64,000 nt of DNA from Larimichthys crocea (GCF_000972845.2 NC_040016.1:8700701-8764700); one strand, 5' to 3'. Shown: positions 1 through 31,918, counted from the first letter of the stretch. Translations and numbers: made by a program. Notes: generated by a model from the sequence alone, not told the origin.

Positions 1-129
1 AGGGATCCCTCTCCCAGGACGGACAGACGTGCAATAGATGTCACGTGTACAGAACAAATCAACACAAACATATTGTACAATTACAATGAATGATAAAATG
101 ACAATGCCTTTGCCATTGTACCTTTAGAT

Positions 130-577
130 CAGTGGTTCTTAACCTGGGTTCGATCGAACCCTAGGGGTTCGGTGAGTCGGTCTCAGGGGTTCGGTGGAGC
201 CTCTGCCCTGGAATTTTTTATACCATTTGTTACAACATATCTTTGTGAGCAATCGTTTTCGAGGATGCTGGACATAAAAACTAGGAAAAGGAACAGACTT
301 TGCTGTGAAAATGACATGAGACTGGCACTTGCCAAGGTGAAGCCATGCATATCTGAACTGGTCTCTCAAAGGCAACAGCAGAAGTCACACTGAGGTAAGT
401 TGTTGTGAGTTCATGCACTGTGTTGGTTTTGTTATTTGAACAAGGTGATGTTAATGCACGGTTCATTTTGTGCACCAGTAAAAAAATCACATTTCATTTT
501 TTACTAAAGAAGGGTTCGGTGAATGAGCATATGAAACTGGTGGGGTTCGGTACCTCCAACGAGGTTAAGAACCACTG
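130..577 (+). mobile_element. Short hAT-type DNA transposon, internally deleted
   Basis: The element starts CAGTGGTTCTTAACC and ends GGTTAAGAACCACTG, a terminal inverted repeat. It is flanked by near-identical 8-bp direct repeats, CTTTAGAT (122-129) and ATTTAGAT (578-585). An 8-bp target duplication with CAGTGG-type ends is the signature of hAT transposons, and these ends resemble the Charlie group (family knowledge). At 448 bp it is far too short to be autonomous. GGGGTTCGGT recurs in the subterminal parts on both sides. It retains the 3' end of a transposase gene, which is unusual for a miniature element. Confidence 0.88.
205..393 (+). pseudogene. C-terminal remnant of hAT transposase
   Basis: About 62 codons end at a TGA (391-393) inside the 448-bp hAT element. 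The translation has the look of a hAT C-terminal dimerisation segment: an aromatic stretch followed by CEQSFSRMLDIKTRKRNRL and then LALAKV. CEQSFS corresponds to the conserved 'ERxFS' position of this domain and the following residues to the 'IKTKKRNRL' type seen in ZBED5/FAM200-like proteins (family knowledge). There is no start codon, BED finger or RNase-H-like catalytic region. It is a deletion remnant and not a gene. Confidence 0.75.
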
Positions 578-879
578 ATTTAGATGGAGCTTTATTCATT
601 ATCCAGTTTAAAAGAATACACTTTCTAGCACAGAAAGCAAGTGTCTGGTGAGGTTTTCTTTTACATTTGTCAGCGATGGACAGGTCAGATATACCAAGCA
701 GTAGATGTAAAGTTGTTGTTATTTCTGTTAATGAGTAAAATCTTAATTAATTTCCTGCCCAGTGACCCACCAGAACTACAGTGCCACAAACAGTGTGTAG
801 GACTACCAATCTCCACTTTACACTTGTGGCACAGTGGAGATGAATTAGGGTTAAGTGGAGATAGATGGACCCTGTGCAG

Positions 880-985
880 GAGTTTTAGTTGCATGGCTCT
901 CTGGTTTTTGGTTTTGATCCCCTCTTGTTCTCGCGATATTTGGTTTGCTGCTGCGTTGTCTCTCCGGAAAATCCCGTGAGACGTT

Positions 986-1026
<41 letters not shown>

Positions 1027-1044
1027 GAGAGCAGCTCAGCTAAG
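880..1044 (+). other. arf3: Probable arf3 noncoding first exon
   Basis: A strong donor, TAAG|GTAAGTGAGG, sits at 1044/1045. The preceding sequence is promoter-like and contains (CAT)6(CAG)8 at 986-1027. The following 200 bases are GC- and CpG-rich. The coding exon of arf3 has an acceptor at 3816-3817 and 104 nt of 5' leader, so a separate noncoding first exon is expected. The upstream boundary (transcription start) is a guess. No long ORF here looks real; the 150-codon frame crossing the donor is low complexity. Confidence 0.5.
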
Positions 1045-1400
1045 GTAAGTGAGGATACCGAGGATAGACGCACAAATCCGAGCTTGTTTGTAAAAAATAA
1101 CGCGGTGTTTGTTGGGTGTGGTGGTGCTGGTGGTGGTGGTGCCGGGGTTCGGTGTTTGTCCAGGCCCGGAAGCAGCGGCCGGCGTGCGGCTCGCTGGCAG
1201 CGGGATGCCCGCTGTGGTGCGCGGATGAATGGGGTGGATCTCGTCGCTTTTTTTTCGCTGTTAAAATCCAAACCACACTCACAGATGTTTCATATTTTAT
1301 CAGCATGGTGGCTGAAATTAATTAAGACTGATGGAGGGCTAACGTAACCTGAGTCAGCCGGAGCCGGACCGTGTCAGGCCGGCGTGTCGTCGCCATGCTC
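1045..1400. promoter_or_regulatory. CpG-rich segment at the arf3 5' end
   Basis: Roughly 1085-1245 is GC-rich with frequent CpG, against an AT-rich surround, directly after the presumed first exon. It holds a GGTGGTGCTGG-type purine/thymine run and GGCCGG motifs. This fits a CpG island spanning the promoter, exon 1 and start of intron 1 of a housekeeping gene such as arf3. I see no TATA box. Confidence 0.45.
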
Positions 1401-1615
1401 CCGCATAAATCACCATGTTTTGGGCCTCATACATAAAGGTGTCACCCCCGTCAGTGGGAGGATGGTGGAGGGTGGAGGTGGTGTCAAGACAGTCAGAGGT
1501 GATCCTCTTCAGCACCATGGACAGGGCTGCTGTAAGCCTCAGATTAGCTTTATTTCACTGTATTTTAATTGTTTTCTATCGTTTATTTGTCACTTTATTC
1601 ACTCACTGTCACAAA

Positions 1616-2868
1616 TCTGTCATAATACCATGAATTAAAATAAATATAGCTAATAAAGACACTTTTTTAATTATATAAATGTGCAATGGACATGAAATCT
1701 CACATATCTGCTATATATTTTAAAATACATCATGACAAAACGTCTCAGTTTCAACAATTTGTTACATTTTTTTCAACTAGTTATTACAGGATGTTGAAAA
1801 TATTAAAGGTCCAGTGTGTGACATTATTTATCTACTGACACAGATGGAGTATAATATACATAATCAATGTTTTCATGAGTGTATAATTTTTTTTAGGCTG
1901 GTTAAGCTTATGTAAGTCTGTCATAATACCATAAATTAAATTAAATATAGCTAATAAAGACACTTTTTTAATTATATAAATGTGCAATGGACATGAAATC
2001 TCACATAGCTGCTATATATTTAAGACACATCATGACAAAACGTCTCAGTTTCAACAATTTGTTACGTTTTTTTCAACTAGTTATTACAGAATGTTGAAAA
2101 TATTAAAGGTCCAGTGTGTGACATTATTTATCTACTGACAGAGATGGAGTATAATATACATAATCACGTTTTCATGAGTGTATAATCACTTGAAAATAAG
2201 AAATGTTGTGCTTGTTTTTTTTAGGCTGGTTGAGCTCATGCAAGTCTGTCAAAATACCATAAGTTGAAGCATTTTGTTCCCTTTTACACATTGAAATATT
2301 GCTAATAAACACACTATATTTAAATTATAGACATGAAATTTCACATAGCTGCTATATATTTCTAAAAAATCATGACAAAATTTCACATAGCTGCTATATA
2401 TTTCTAAAAAATCATGACAAAACATCTCAGTGTCAACCCTTTGTGTTAGTTACAGTTAGTTATTACAGGATGTTGAAAATATTAAAGGTCCAGTGTGTGA
2501 CATTATTTATCTACTAGAGTATAATATACATAATCATGTTTTTATGAGTGTATAATTATTTGAAAATAAGTCTGTCATAATACCATAAATAAAGCATTTT
2601 GTTCCCTTTCACGCATTGAAATATAGCAAAAAAAAAATTTTTTAAATTATATAAATGTGCAATGGACATGAAATTTCACATATCTGCTATATATTTAAAA
2701 AGACATCATGACAAAACATCTCCGTTTCAAACCTTTGTGTTAGTTACAGTGAAAATATTAAAGGTCCAGTGTGTGACATTATTTATCTACTGACAGAGAT
2801 GGAGTATAATATATACATAATCAATGTTTTCATGAGTGTATAATCACCTGAAAATAAGAAATGTTGTG
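1616..2868. repeat. Four-unit tandem array built on a MITE end
   Basis: Four imperfect direct repeats begin with TCTGTCATAATACCAT or close variants at 1616, 1917, 2245 and 2571, so units are about 300-330 bp. Each carries AATATTAAAGGTCCAGTGTG and then GAGTGTATAAT, the terminal half of a common teleost miniature transposon, plus AT-rich filler. Unit 3 has an additional internal duplication of about 43 bp (about 2335-2415). The array fills much of arf3 intron 1. Confidence 0.85.
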
Positions 2869-3312
2869 TTTTTTTGGGAGCAGGTTTCGTTTAGGGAGTT
2901 TCTCACGAGCTGGGTGAGGCGGGTTGTGTTCAGTCGGTTGAAATCTGCAACTTCACCACTAGATCGCGCCACACACTGCACCTTTAAGATGGTTCAGTGC
3001 TTCACATTATGACATTAGACAGATGGATTAAAGGTCCAGTGTGTCAGATTCACGGTGCTCTGTTTACAGAATACGACAGAATGGTTTTCCTGAGCTGAAA
3101 ATAAGAATAGATTTATTTTTGTTACCTTAGAATGAGCTGTTTTTATCTATAGACACTGCAGGTCCTCTTCCATCGAGTACCGGACAAACCAAACAAGGGT
3201 TGTCTTTGCCGCATTTCGCAGCCATCATAGTTTCTCCTTCATGCTTGGACAAATAGAGCGGGTTACAATACCGCAACTAGACGCCACTAAATCCCACACG
3301 CTCATCTTTAAT
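2866..3312. mobile_element. Two teleost 'AAAGGTCCAGTGTGT' MITE pieces
   Basis: At 2866-2990 is the inner part and far end of the element, ending in ACTGCACCTTTAA. At 3028 a second copy starts TTAAAGGTCCAGTGTGT and runs to about 3312, ending in a degraded form of the opposite end (CACACGCTCATCTTTAA). Internal landmarks match the usual form of this fish element: GAAAATAAGAAT, TTACCTTAGAATGAGC, CCTCTTCCA and CGGACAAACCAAAC. It is noncoding. 3313-3800 holds nothing I recognise. Confidence 0.75.
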
Positions 3313-3872
3313 CAAGCTGATCATCGAGGCCAGTAGTCTTCTAAGATACCCCTCATCCTCTGTCAGTGGAAATGTATTCTACAGTCTCTGGCTTTAGCTG
3401 TGACGAGGTTTAACTGTACGTGGTAATATAGGACATTTTGCATGTGCTCCGAGGGGTTTGGCATTGCCACCAAAAAAAACACAGCGAGAAGTGTCTGAAC
3501 AGCTTGTGCTGCAGCCTGGAGTCATGGCACTGACATGCATCTCCTTCACCCGCTCTGTGATGATGACTGTGGGCAATTAGCATAGCTTGCACCTGTCTTG
3601 GGGTGTGTATGGAGAAGTGAGATTTTCTGGCATGCTGGGGTAATTTTTTTATTTTAAAGGTGAGAAAAGGTGAGCTGAAGCGCTCCCTTAGCTGTATTTA
3701 ACAAATCCCTCACTGACAGTTAACCCTCTAACACATATTAATAATTAAATGATGAGATATTTGATATTATAGCAACACACATATCACTAATTTGTTATTT
3801 GTTCTGTTTCCTCTCAGCCCTCCTTCATAATCTACACCTGCCGGACGAGACAAACTTCTGGAGCAGATCTAG

Positions 3873-6527
<2,655 letters not shown>

Positions 6528-6736
6528 GAAGAAAACTGGGAAAAAAAAAAAAGCAGCCAGCAGCCGCAACCGTCCAACTTTTTATTTGTTTTTGGGAAAA
6601 CAAGTTAGGAACAAAGATTTTTTGATTCATAGACGAAGAAGCAAGAATCTGGGTTTTGGGGTGATTTTAAAGCTTTCATTTATATTTTTCAGCACTTATT
6701 GAAAACAGATTCTCATGTACGTCGTATCTAACCACT

Positions 6737-6773
<37 letters not shown>

Positions 6774-8535
6774 AAGGAATGCACACTAACTAAGCAATCG
6801 CAAGCAGACACTCGCTTTTCCCGTGTCCACCTCTCGTCCTTAGGTGCAATGTACTGTATGTTAGTCTCTAGGTGCTGTACCAAGTCACGTGTGACTCCAC
6901 CGAGTCGGCAATGAATCTTATATGACTTTTTTTGTTGATGTACGTCGTCCATGCAAAGAACTGTTCTGTGTCAGTTGCACTTCCTGTTTGTTTGTTTGTT
7001 TGTTTGTTTGTTTGTTTTCTTTCCTTTCCTGCGGGGGTAACAGAGCCATGTTTGAGAACAATCGCAGCGTAACAATTCACTTCAGTAGTTTGTTCTCCCC
7101 TTTTTTTTTTTTTTTTAATTTGTGAGCAATGCTGAGGCACTTTGATACTCAGATAAGTGTGCACACATACATGTATGCGTATGTGCCAGCAGCCGAGACA
7201 GTATTAACAACAATAATAAGACAACAGGACTGAAGCTTCGTCTTTTTCCCCTTTCGTCGTCTTTACTGCCTCACTTTGGAAATCTTTTGATATCTGTGGC
7301 TTGTTTCTACTCCCCGTGTGGCATCAAATCCAATCCCTTTTTAAATATTCTCAAACGCTCGACGCGTCTTCAGCTGCCTGACCTGCATGCATCCTGGTAG
7401 ATCTTGTAATTTTCCAATCCATGGAGCTGCATGGATGTTGTTGACGCTTGTTTTTCATCGTGTTCTGGTGCCGTTTTGCCCGTAGGATGCAGAAAACTAA
7501 ACCAAACCACAGATTTCTGCATGTAAATGCGCTAAAGATGCAGCGTTAGTCGGCTTTATGGTCTTTTGATGTGAAAGCAGTATGTATGTATGTATATATA
7601 TATATATACACACATAAGCTGCTCTGCTGCTGCCTGTCTGCCTTCATGTGTATGAGTACTCCGACTGCATCAGGTTGCTCTCGCTTTGTGTTTTTCAGAC
7701 TTGCATATCGATGGGGATGGAGTCTGTGTTACTGAATGTGAATATTGTTGATGAATCTATAAATGGCTGTAATGATATTTATTTGACATGCATATTCCTT
7801 TATTCCAGTGACGTGTGGGCTATAATTCATGTGAAAATAAAGCAGATCAATTAATTCACTTCCGAACAGCAGACGAGTTACCGCGTCGCCACTGATACCA
7901 GCAGAATACACAGATCAAATCAATAAAACTATTTCTTTGTGCCATACATGGGTACTCATATATATATATATATTTACCAGTGACAGCTGTAACTCCACTC
8001 CACCAAATTGTGAGTGCATTGTTCATATTCCGCATCTATCGTATGTTGAATCATGAGTTTAATCATTTAGGTTTTGTGGCCTTATATTTAGTGATGATTT
8101 CAAATTCTCAGCTTGTTTTGTTTCTGATTTTTAAGTGGCATATATTTATCTATAAAGAATGATTTACAGACTTATTTCTCTATGCCCTCAAAAGGCAGGT
8201 TTTGCACCACAGTTCAGGATGATTAGGCAAAAAGATTTTTGTCCTTTTTTTTCTTCTTGTTTTTGCCAGTAATATACTTGATTCATATTTGGTGGTAGAT
8301 TTCTTTGGTTTTCTTTGGGGTGTAAAAGAAACTTTGATGTAGACTGTGTCTGTGAAACAATGATAATCCGTGCGAACAAAAACAAGAAAAAACAGAAAAG
8401 AAAAATACTTCTGATGATTCATTCTGTACCGTTATAGTTACACAAGTAGATTTAAAAAAATAAAAAACGGTGAGTGCAAGGAGACATCTGTATGTGATGT
8501 AAGACAACTAATTCCTGCTGTATTAAAAAAATAAA
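6528..8535 (+). other. arf3: arf3 3' untranslated region with several poly(A) signals
   Basis: There is no downstream coding exon, and vertebrate ARF3 transcripts are known for long 3'UTRs. AATAAA occurs at 7836-7841, 7922-7927 and 8530-8535, so the transcript could end at any of these. Simple repeats within it are (CA)n at about 6737-6771, (TTTG)n at about 6985-7015, a T run at 7101-7116 and a (TA)n tract at about 7595-7610. Which signal is used is not visible in the sequence. Confidence 0.55.
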
Positions 8536-10470
8536 CTCATTTTCTGTATGCCCCGAGTGTCACTGATGGTTTCATACTTTCATGTTTAATAGTTTACAAG
8601 TGATGAACGGCTGCAAGGCTGTGGCAAGTCTCTACCAGAGGAGGGCAGTCTTTAGTAGCAACAGCATCCGTTAAATCAGTGCAGTTTAAAGCGAGAAGAG
8701 CTGAGTTTGTGCTTTATAATTCAAAGATTTGCATGTTGAGGCTTTTTAATCCTAAACTTTACATTCCAGGAGACGCTCGGCTCTATTTAACAACTCAGAA
8801 ACAACACTTAACTTCGTTTTAGGACCTTGATACCAGCGTTGTAGTTAAGACCACCTAAACAAAGACCAAGTCTTGACTGAGACCAAGACCAGACAGTATA
8901 TAACATACATATGAAGCTAATATTCATGAAAACTCTTTGGGTGTAGTTGCTACATTGAGTCACCTCGAAGTATTTACAAATCACTGTGGATGCTGATTTG
9001 CAGATGAATTCTTTGTGGTTTAGGAAACCAAATTTTATTCCGGATGATTCAGCTAAGAACAGATAAATCAGACAACGCACAGGCGATTCCCCACAGTTGT
9101 GGTCTTGACCAGTCTTGAGCTAAAATCCTCTCTGTCTTTTGAGACCGAAACAAGACTGAGGCCTTTAAAAACTATGTGTCTCTCTCTCCCTCCACCTTCA
9201 GCTGTCTCTATCCAATAAAGCTACAAAAAAACCTGGAAACACAAATGAGGAATATCAAGTCTCTCTAAAAATGATTTGAAGTCAAGGTTGTCTATTTTTC
9301 ATTTCAATTTTACCACAAAGTCTACTACATTTGGGTCAATAGACTTTCATGATGTGCAGTAGTTCAGTGGGGGATGATCATCACATGCAAGAAACACTTT
9401 TATTACAACAACAGATTCCTGTTCCAGTGTGTTTGTGTGTGTGTGTGTGTGTGTGCGTGTGTGTGTGTGTGTGTGTGTGCCAGCAGCACCACATGTGATG
9501 TCCTTGAACCTCTTCTCTTCCTCCGGCCTCAGGTTGTTTTCTGAGTGGCCAAAAAGGAAAGCAATATTTTTGAGAGTCATTTCCTGGTAGTGGTGAAATA
9601 TTAACCGTTTGTTTTTTAACACCCCCACTTACATTTCAAATCAAACAGAGAGAAAGAAAAGTCTGACTTTCTGGTGTGACTGCAGACGTTTTCCTGTCCT
9701 TTATATATATATATATATAGTGTGTGTGTGGCAGATAGACTGGAGCGGCAGGCAGAGCCAGTTTCTACAGAGCAGTTCAGCTGGATCACCCACTCTTTAC
9801 AGGCAGGCGACGTTTGAGTGGAGCCAAACAGACAAACTAAGACAAGAGATAAGATTTTCTAACCTCATTAGATATCAGTCTGAGTCCTGCTGTGCAGTTT
9901 GACCCCACACAGCAAGAAACTGTTAAATCACACTTATGTGTCAGACGCTGTTGTGCACAAATCAGTCCTAAGTACAACAATAAAATCATGCAACGGCAGA
10001 ATGATGCTGCAATAAAGTCTTAGCATTTCCCAGTATAAAGGAGTGGACGGGGTCAAAGCACAGATGTTAAGACAACAGAAATGTTCCAGAGGATCAGGTG
10101 TGACGGAGTGACGCATACAGAGAAGACGGAAGAAAAACTTCTGACGTGTTTTTTTTTTTTTTTGTGGACAATACTGCGGGAGTTGTAAAAATGCTCCATT
10201 ATTTGTTAAAGAGGCACGTTTTCAGGTTATGAGGGGGACAGAGGAAGTAACTCAACAGTTCTGACTGTAATCGTAAAGCTATTTAAACATTAAGAAACCA
10301 CAAAGGAGAGAAAACATTTTCACTCTGGCTGATTTATTAAAGGACATACTGAAAAACTAAGACTTCATTTTAGGTCCTTTAAGGCTAAAAGGAACTTAAA
10401 GAAACTGTGGCTGAAGTGTGCCAAGCATCAGAAATAAACTTTAATGATTGAAGAATGAAGCATGTCCTAC
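8536..10470. other. Spacer between arf3 and erbb3, no gene seen
   Basis: I see no coding exon here. Contents are a decayed repeat with 'AAGACCA...GTCTTGA' motifs at about 8820-9165 (pairing AGTCTTGACTGAGACC with its inverse near 9100), a SINE-like tail at about 9178-9236, (TG)n at about 9427-9480, (TA)n at about 9702-9718 and a T run at about 10148-10162. The remainder is ordinary AT-rich sequence. Confidence 0.6.
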
Positions 10471-10472
10471 TC

Positions 10473-10478
10473 TTTATT
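10473..10478 (-). terminator. Possible poly(A) signal for the minus-strand ORF
   Basis: TTTATT on the + strand reads AATAAA on the minus strand, 175 nt after the stop codon of the 10653-10961 ORF. This is a normal 3'UTR distance. It has weight only if that ORF is transcribed. Confidence 0.25.
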
Positions 10479-10652
10479 TTAATTTTCACAGCCACATAAA
10501 TTCCAGTGTTCATTAAATTTTATAAGAAAAACACCAAATGAGGCAGAAGGTTTCACTTCTGTGCAGCTTTACACACACTCCTGTGCACATCCAGCCTAAA
10601 AAAAACCAGTGCAGTGTTTGAGAACAACAGGTTGCACATTGTAGATTATCTC

Positions 10653-10961
10653 TCACTCATATAGTGCCTCCTTCAGATTATCCTCATGCTCTCGGAGTCC
10701 TCGGTGCCATGTAATTACAACGTCTGAGGTTGGATTGTGACTGAGGGCCTTTTGTTGCACGTCATCCGCCTTCGTCTTCATGTTCTCCACCTGTCTTAAT
10801 CTTTCAAAATAAGCACAAAAATGCTGCATCTCTCTGATTGAAGGTTTCTGGACTCGCTGACAACAATCGTTGTGAAAGCTTTGTTGCATAACTGGACACA
10901 ATGACTGCTGCCTGTTTAGTGAATTGCAGCCAATTTGCCAAATTGGTAGCTGTCTACCAAT
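10653..10961 (-). CDS. Unidentified minus-strand ORF, possible terminal exon
   Basis: An open frame on the minus strand runs down to a TGA at 10653-10655 and has no ATG at its start, as expected of a last exon. The C-terminal ~65 residues are non-repetitive, charged and probably helical (e.g. MQHFCAYFERLRQVENMK, then LREHEDNLKEALYE). A minus-strand AATAAA lies 175 bases downstream (10473-10478). A possible acceptor, TGTGTCTCAG, precedes codons at about 10961. I do not recognise the family and found no convincing 5' exon. It could be a real small gene sharing a promoter region with erbb3, a decayed gene, or chance. Confidence 0.25.
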   Translation of the reverse strand: MGRQLPIWQIGCNSLNRQQSLCPVMQQSFHNDCCQRVQKPSIREMQHFCAYFERLRQVENMKTKADDVQQKALSHNPTSDVVITWHRGLREHEDNLKEALYE

Positions 10962-11283
10962 TAACCTGAGACACACACAAACTTTGGCACCACCGTGCCA
11001 TTTGGAACACACTTACATTTATTTATTTAATGCTTTCATTATTATACCCTTGTTTTGAAAATCTTTATCTGAACTAACCTACTTTACATCCCAAAGTCAC
11101 AGAGTCATATCAGGGTGAACATCTTCACTCCATCCATATTTCTCATGGCACTGGCGCATCTTAATGCGTCTTTCAAGGTGTTTTCAAGTTTCCCATCTAA
11201 CTACGAGCTCTTGTGTAGTCGTGTGGCCGCAGGCAAGTCCCTCCCAGATAAATCAGTGCCAGAGAAACAGACGCTCCGGTCGC

Positions 11284-11311
11284 TGATTGGCTGCGCGCTG
11301 CGTGCCAATCA
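11284..11311. promoter_or_regulatory. Paired inverted CCAAT boxes upstream of erbb3
   Basis: TGATTGGC (11284-11291) and GCCAATCA (11304-11311) form a perfect 8-bp inverted repeat around a GC-rich centre (TGCGCGCTGCGT). Both halves match the NF-Y consensus on opposite strands. The pair lies about 310 bp upstream of the erbb3 ATG in a locally GC-richer stretch, and could serve transcription in either direction. Function is inferred from motif and position only. Confidence 0.5.
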
Positions 11312-11621
11312 CTGAGCCGTAGTGATTCCTCTCACACGGACTTGTAACGCAGAAAGCTGCTGTTGAATGTCACACAGAGTAAACACCAACAGGTTTTTTT
11401 AATGAAAGGGCGGATTTAATTCTTCATTTTAAGTCCCAAAAAAAGGCGAAGGAGACGATAAAGAAAGCGCCGGACAATCTGGATTAACACAACTACTGCT
11501 TCTAAATGGACTCTCGGATCTTCGACGAGAAAAGGACTTTTTTTAAATTTAATTAAAATGATCATTGTGTTTGTTTAAGACGTCGCCAGCGTGGGAATTT
11601 AAGTGAGGATTGAACGCCAAG

Positions 11622-29704
<18,083 letters not shown>

Positions 29705-30110
29705 AGAACATTTTAAATCTCAAGACACTTCCCTCTGAGACATATTCATGAAGGACTCGAAACAGGAATTACAACCAAAAGCCATGTTTGAACGTGTAAT
29801 AATGTAGCCTAATGACACAATTTCAAAAACCCAACATGTGACTGTGTGACTTTTTCACAGCTTCTACAGGCTGACATCACGTCTTGTATTTAGGCCTGTG
29901 ATTTGGGGCATTTATATTATCACTGACTGTTGGAAACACTAACAGAAACAAGCTATATATTTTCCTGTTTACATTTTGAAACGAACAAAGATTGTGTTTA
30001 AGAACAAATGTATTTGTTTTTTTGATTTTGGATGTTTTCAGACCTCTCTTTAAATGATGATATATGAAATACATTTTCTACTCAATAAAAAATATTTTGA
30101 AGCACCGAGT
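29705..30110 (+). other. erbb3: erbb3 3'UTR and poly(A) signal
   Basis: The TGA at 29702-29704 is followed by AT-rich noncoding sequence with AATAAA at 30084-30089, the first clear poly(A) signal after the stop. The 3'UTR would be about 400 nt. Confidence 0.6.
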
Positions 30111-30610
30111 TTTTATTTGAACATATTGCTATAACATGATCATACAATGAAAAGCTCAAACTCTCCGGCTCTGACTGCTGCCATGGTAGTCCAAACTGTT
30201 GATTGCTAATTGATAAATCGGCAAAGATGTGGATCCTCGTTGGACCTGAGGCGGGCTGAATAACACCTGGCTGCTCAAACAAGCCATGTGTAACAGCACA
30301 CGTCAGTCAAAGCAGTCATAGTGTTAATTACACATAACTTTAAACCTTAGTATAATAGTCATTGTGCGTCACTTCTTCAGCCACTGAGGTTGCTGCTTAT
30401 TTAAAAATGGAGCTATTTAACTAACTAATCATCATCAAGATTATTGAAATTATTTTATGGTAGGGAAGGTGCACAGCGGTATTTGAAAAGTTTAACAAAT
30501 AGAGGAAAAAATTTTAAACAGAGGGGAAATAACCTTATAACATTATTCCTCTTACGCAGCTTACAGAGTTCACCATGCAGTTAGAGACAGTTGGAGTCTT
30601 AATATATTTT

Positions 30611-31461
30611 TAAAGGTCCAGTGTGTGGGATTCATTTAGTGGCACGTAGCAATGGAGTTACAGATTGCAACCAAATGAATACTCTCCCACATCTCACACT
30701 CTCCTTCTAAGCATGTAGGAAAAACTCATATATCATAGCCAGGGGCGCTGCCAGGAATTTTGGGTCCCCTCTGTGCAGCTGTTGTCACCACATCTCTAGG
30801 ACCTAACTATCCCATCTAAAGCTTTACATAACTCTAATCAAAGGCTTGCAACTGTTTTGCTTCTTGTAGTTCAATACTAGTACTAGCACAATATTTACTA
30901 GTGGTGATTTGTACATGCATGCAAGTCTGCATACAATATGCAGTGCAGTTCACTATTTGATGCAAGATTAAAAGCGGGCGGAGACTGAGTTCTGTATTTA
31001 ACTGCTACACTATTCAGCCCTTCTAAACAATGTAAACTGTAATGTGACCCCACAGGAGGGCTGAATAGTGAAGCAGTTAAATACAGAACTCATCACGGCC
31101 AGTGTTGTTATGGTAACCATGACGCCCACTGCAAAGTGACTAAGCAGTCGGATAAATTATCACTAGAGGACTAATAAAACACAATTTGCTTTCAGTCGAC
31201 ATAGATTGAGAAAATAAAACGCACATTTATCACTAGAAATGTCCTCAAACAATGCCAGATATATCTTGAAATGTCACTGAGGAAAGAGATGCGTGTGTGT
31301 GAATTTTTACAAATGCGAAATCATATATTTACAAATACCCAATATATTTACAAATATACACGTGTATTTGTATACTTACATAGTAACGGTTGCTAGGATG
31401 TGTGATTGGACAATGGCTGTTTTGGGGCGGGGCTCCTAAATCTTACACACTGGACCTTTAA
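30611..31461. mobile_element. Expanded 'AAAGGTCCAGTGTG' MITE containing another insert
   Basis: TTAAAGGTCCAGTGTGTGGG at about 30610 and CACACACTGGACCTTTAAAC at about 31461 are inverted ends of the teleost MITE also found in arf3 intron 1. The usual form is a few hundred bp; this one is ~850 bp because other sequence, including the hairpin at 30987-31091, sits inside. It lies between erbb3 and pa2g4. The flanks 30111-30610 and 31462-31900 hold no gene; 31640-31750 resembles an antisense LINE 3' tail. Confidence 0.7.
30987..31091. repeat. Near-perfect 34-bp inverted repeat (hairpin)
   Basis: The left arm 30987-31020 and right arm 31058-31091 match at 33 of 34 positions after reverse complementing, separated by a 37-base loop. 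Arms start GAGTTCTGTATTTAACTG. The copy in the duplicated block (about 44317-44422) is degraded. It looks like a small palindromic transposon nested in the larger MITE, but I see no clear target duplication. Confidence 0.85.
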
Positions 31462-31918
31462 ACTCACATGAAAATCAAGTTAAATAAGGGGCAAGTTGTA
31501 TGTTGCATATTCTGATTTTTATAGCCTTTCATTAATGGGAATGGAATTCATTACTGAGCTACATTCTTTAAATTGTGTAGGGAATGCCTTCTGTGTGAGA
31601 AAGTCTTCATAATTAAGTTAAATTGGTCATCAGGGTTAAACACTTTTTATTTTTTATTTTATTTTTTTATTAGAACTTTGTTTCACAAACAAAGGAACAC
31701 AGATCATATACAAAACATTACAAAAACATTCATGTATATTCTACGCCAGGGGGGAGAAAGAGTTTACATAAATATATTTAAATAATAATAATATTTAAAT
31801 ATTCACATATATTAAGCGTTTTAATAGCTGAAATTATATGAGAATATGAAATTTTGCCATCAGTATGATGAGATTGATAATAAATGTTTCGTTTAATCTT
31901 ACTCAGGGTTAAACACTG

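Noticed and set aside
889..1347. 152-codon + strand ORF over the arf3 first exon
   Set aside because: It reads the CAT/CAG repeat and the CpG-rich intron as poly-Ser/Ala and Gly runs, and crosses a strong splice donor. It is low complexity without family likeness.
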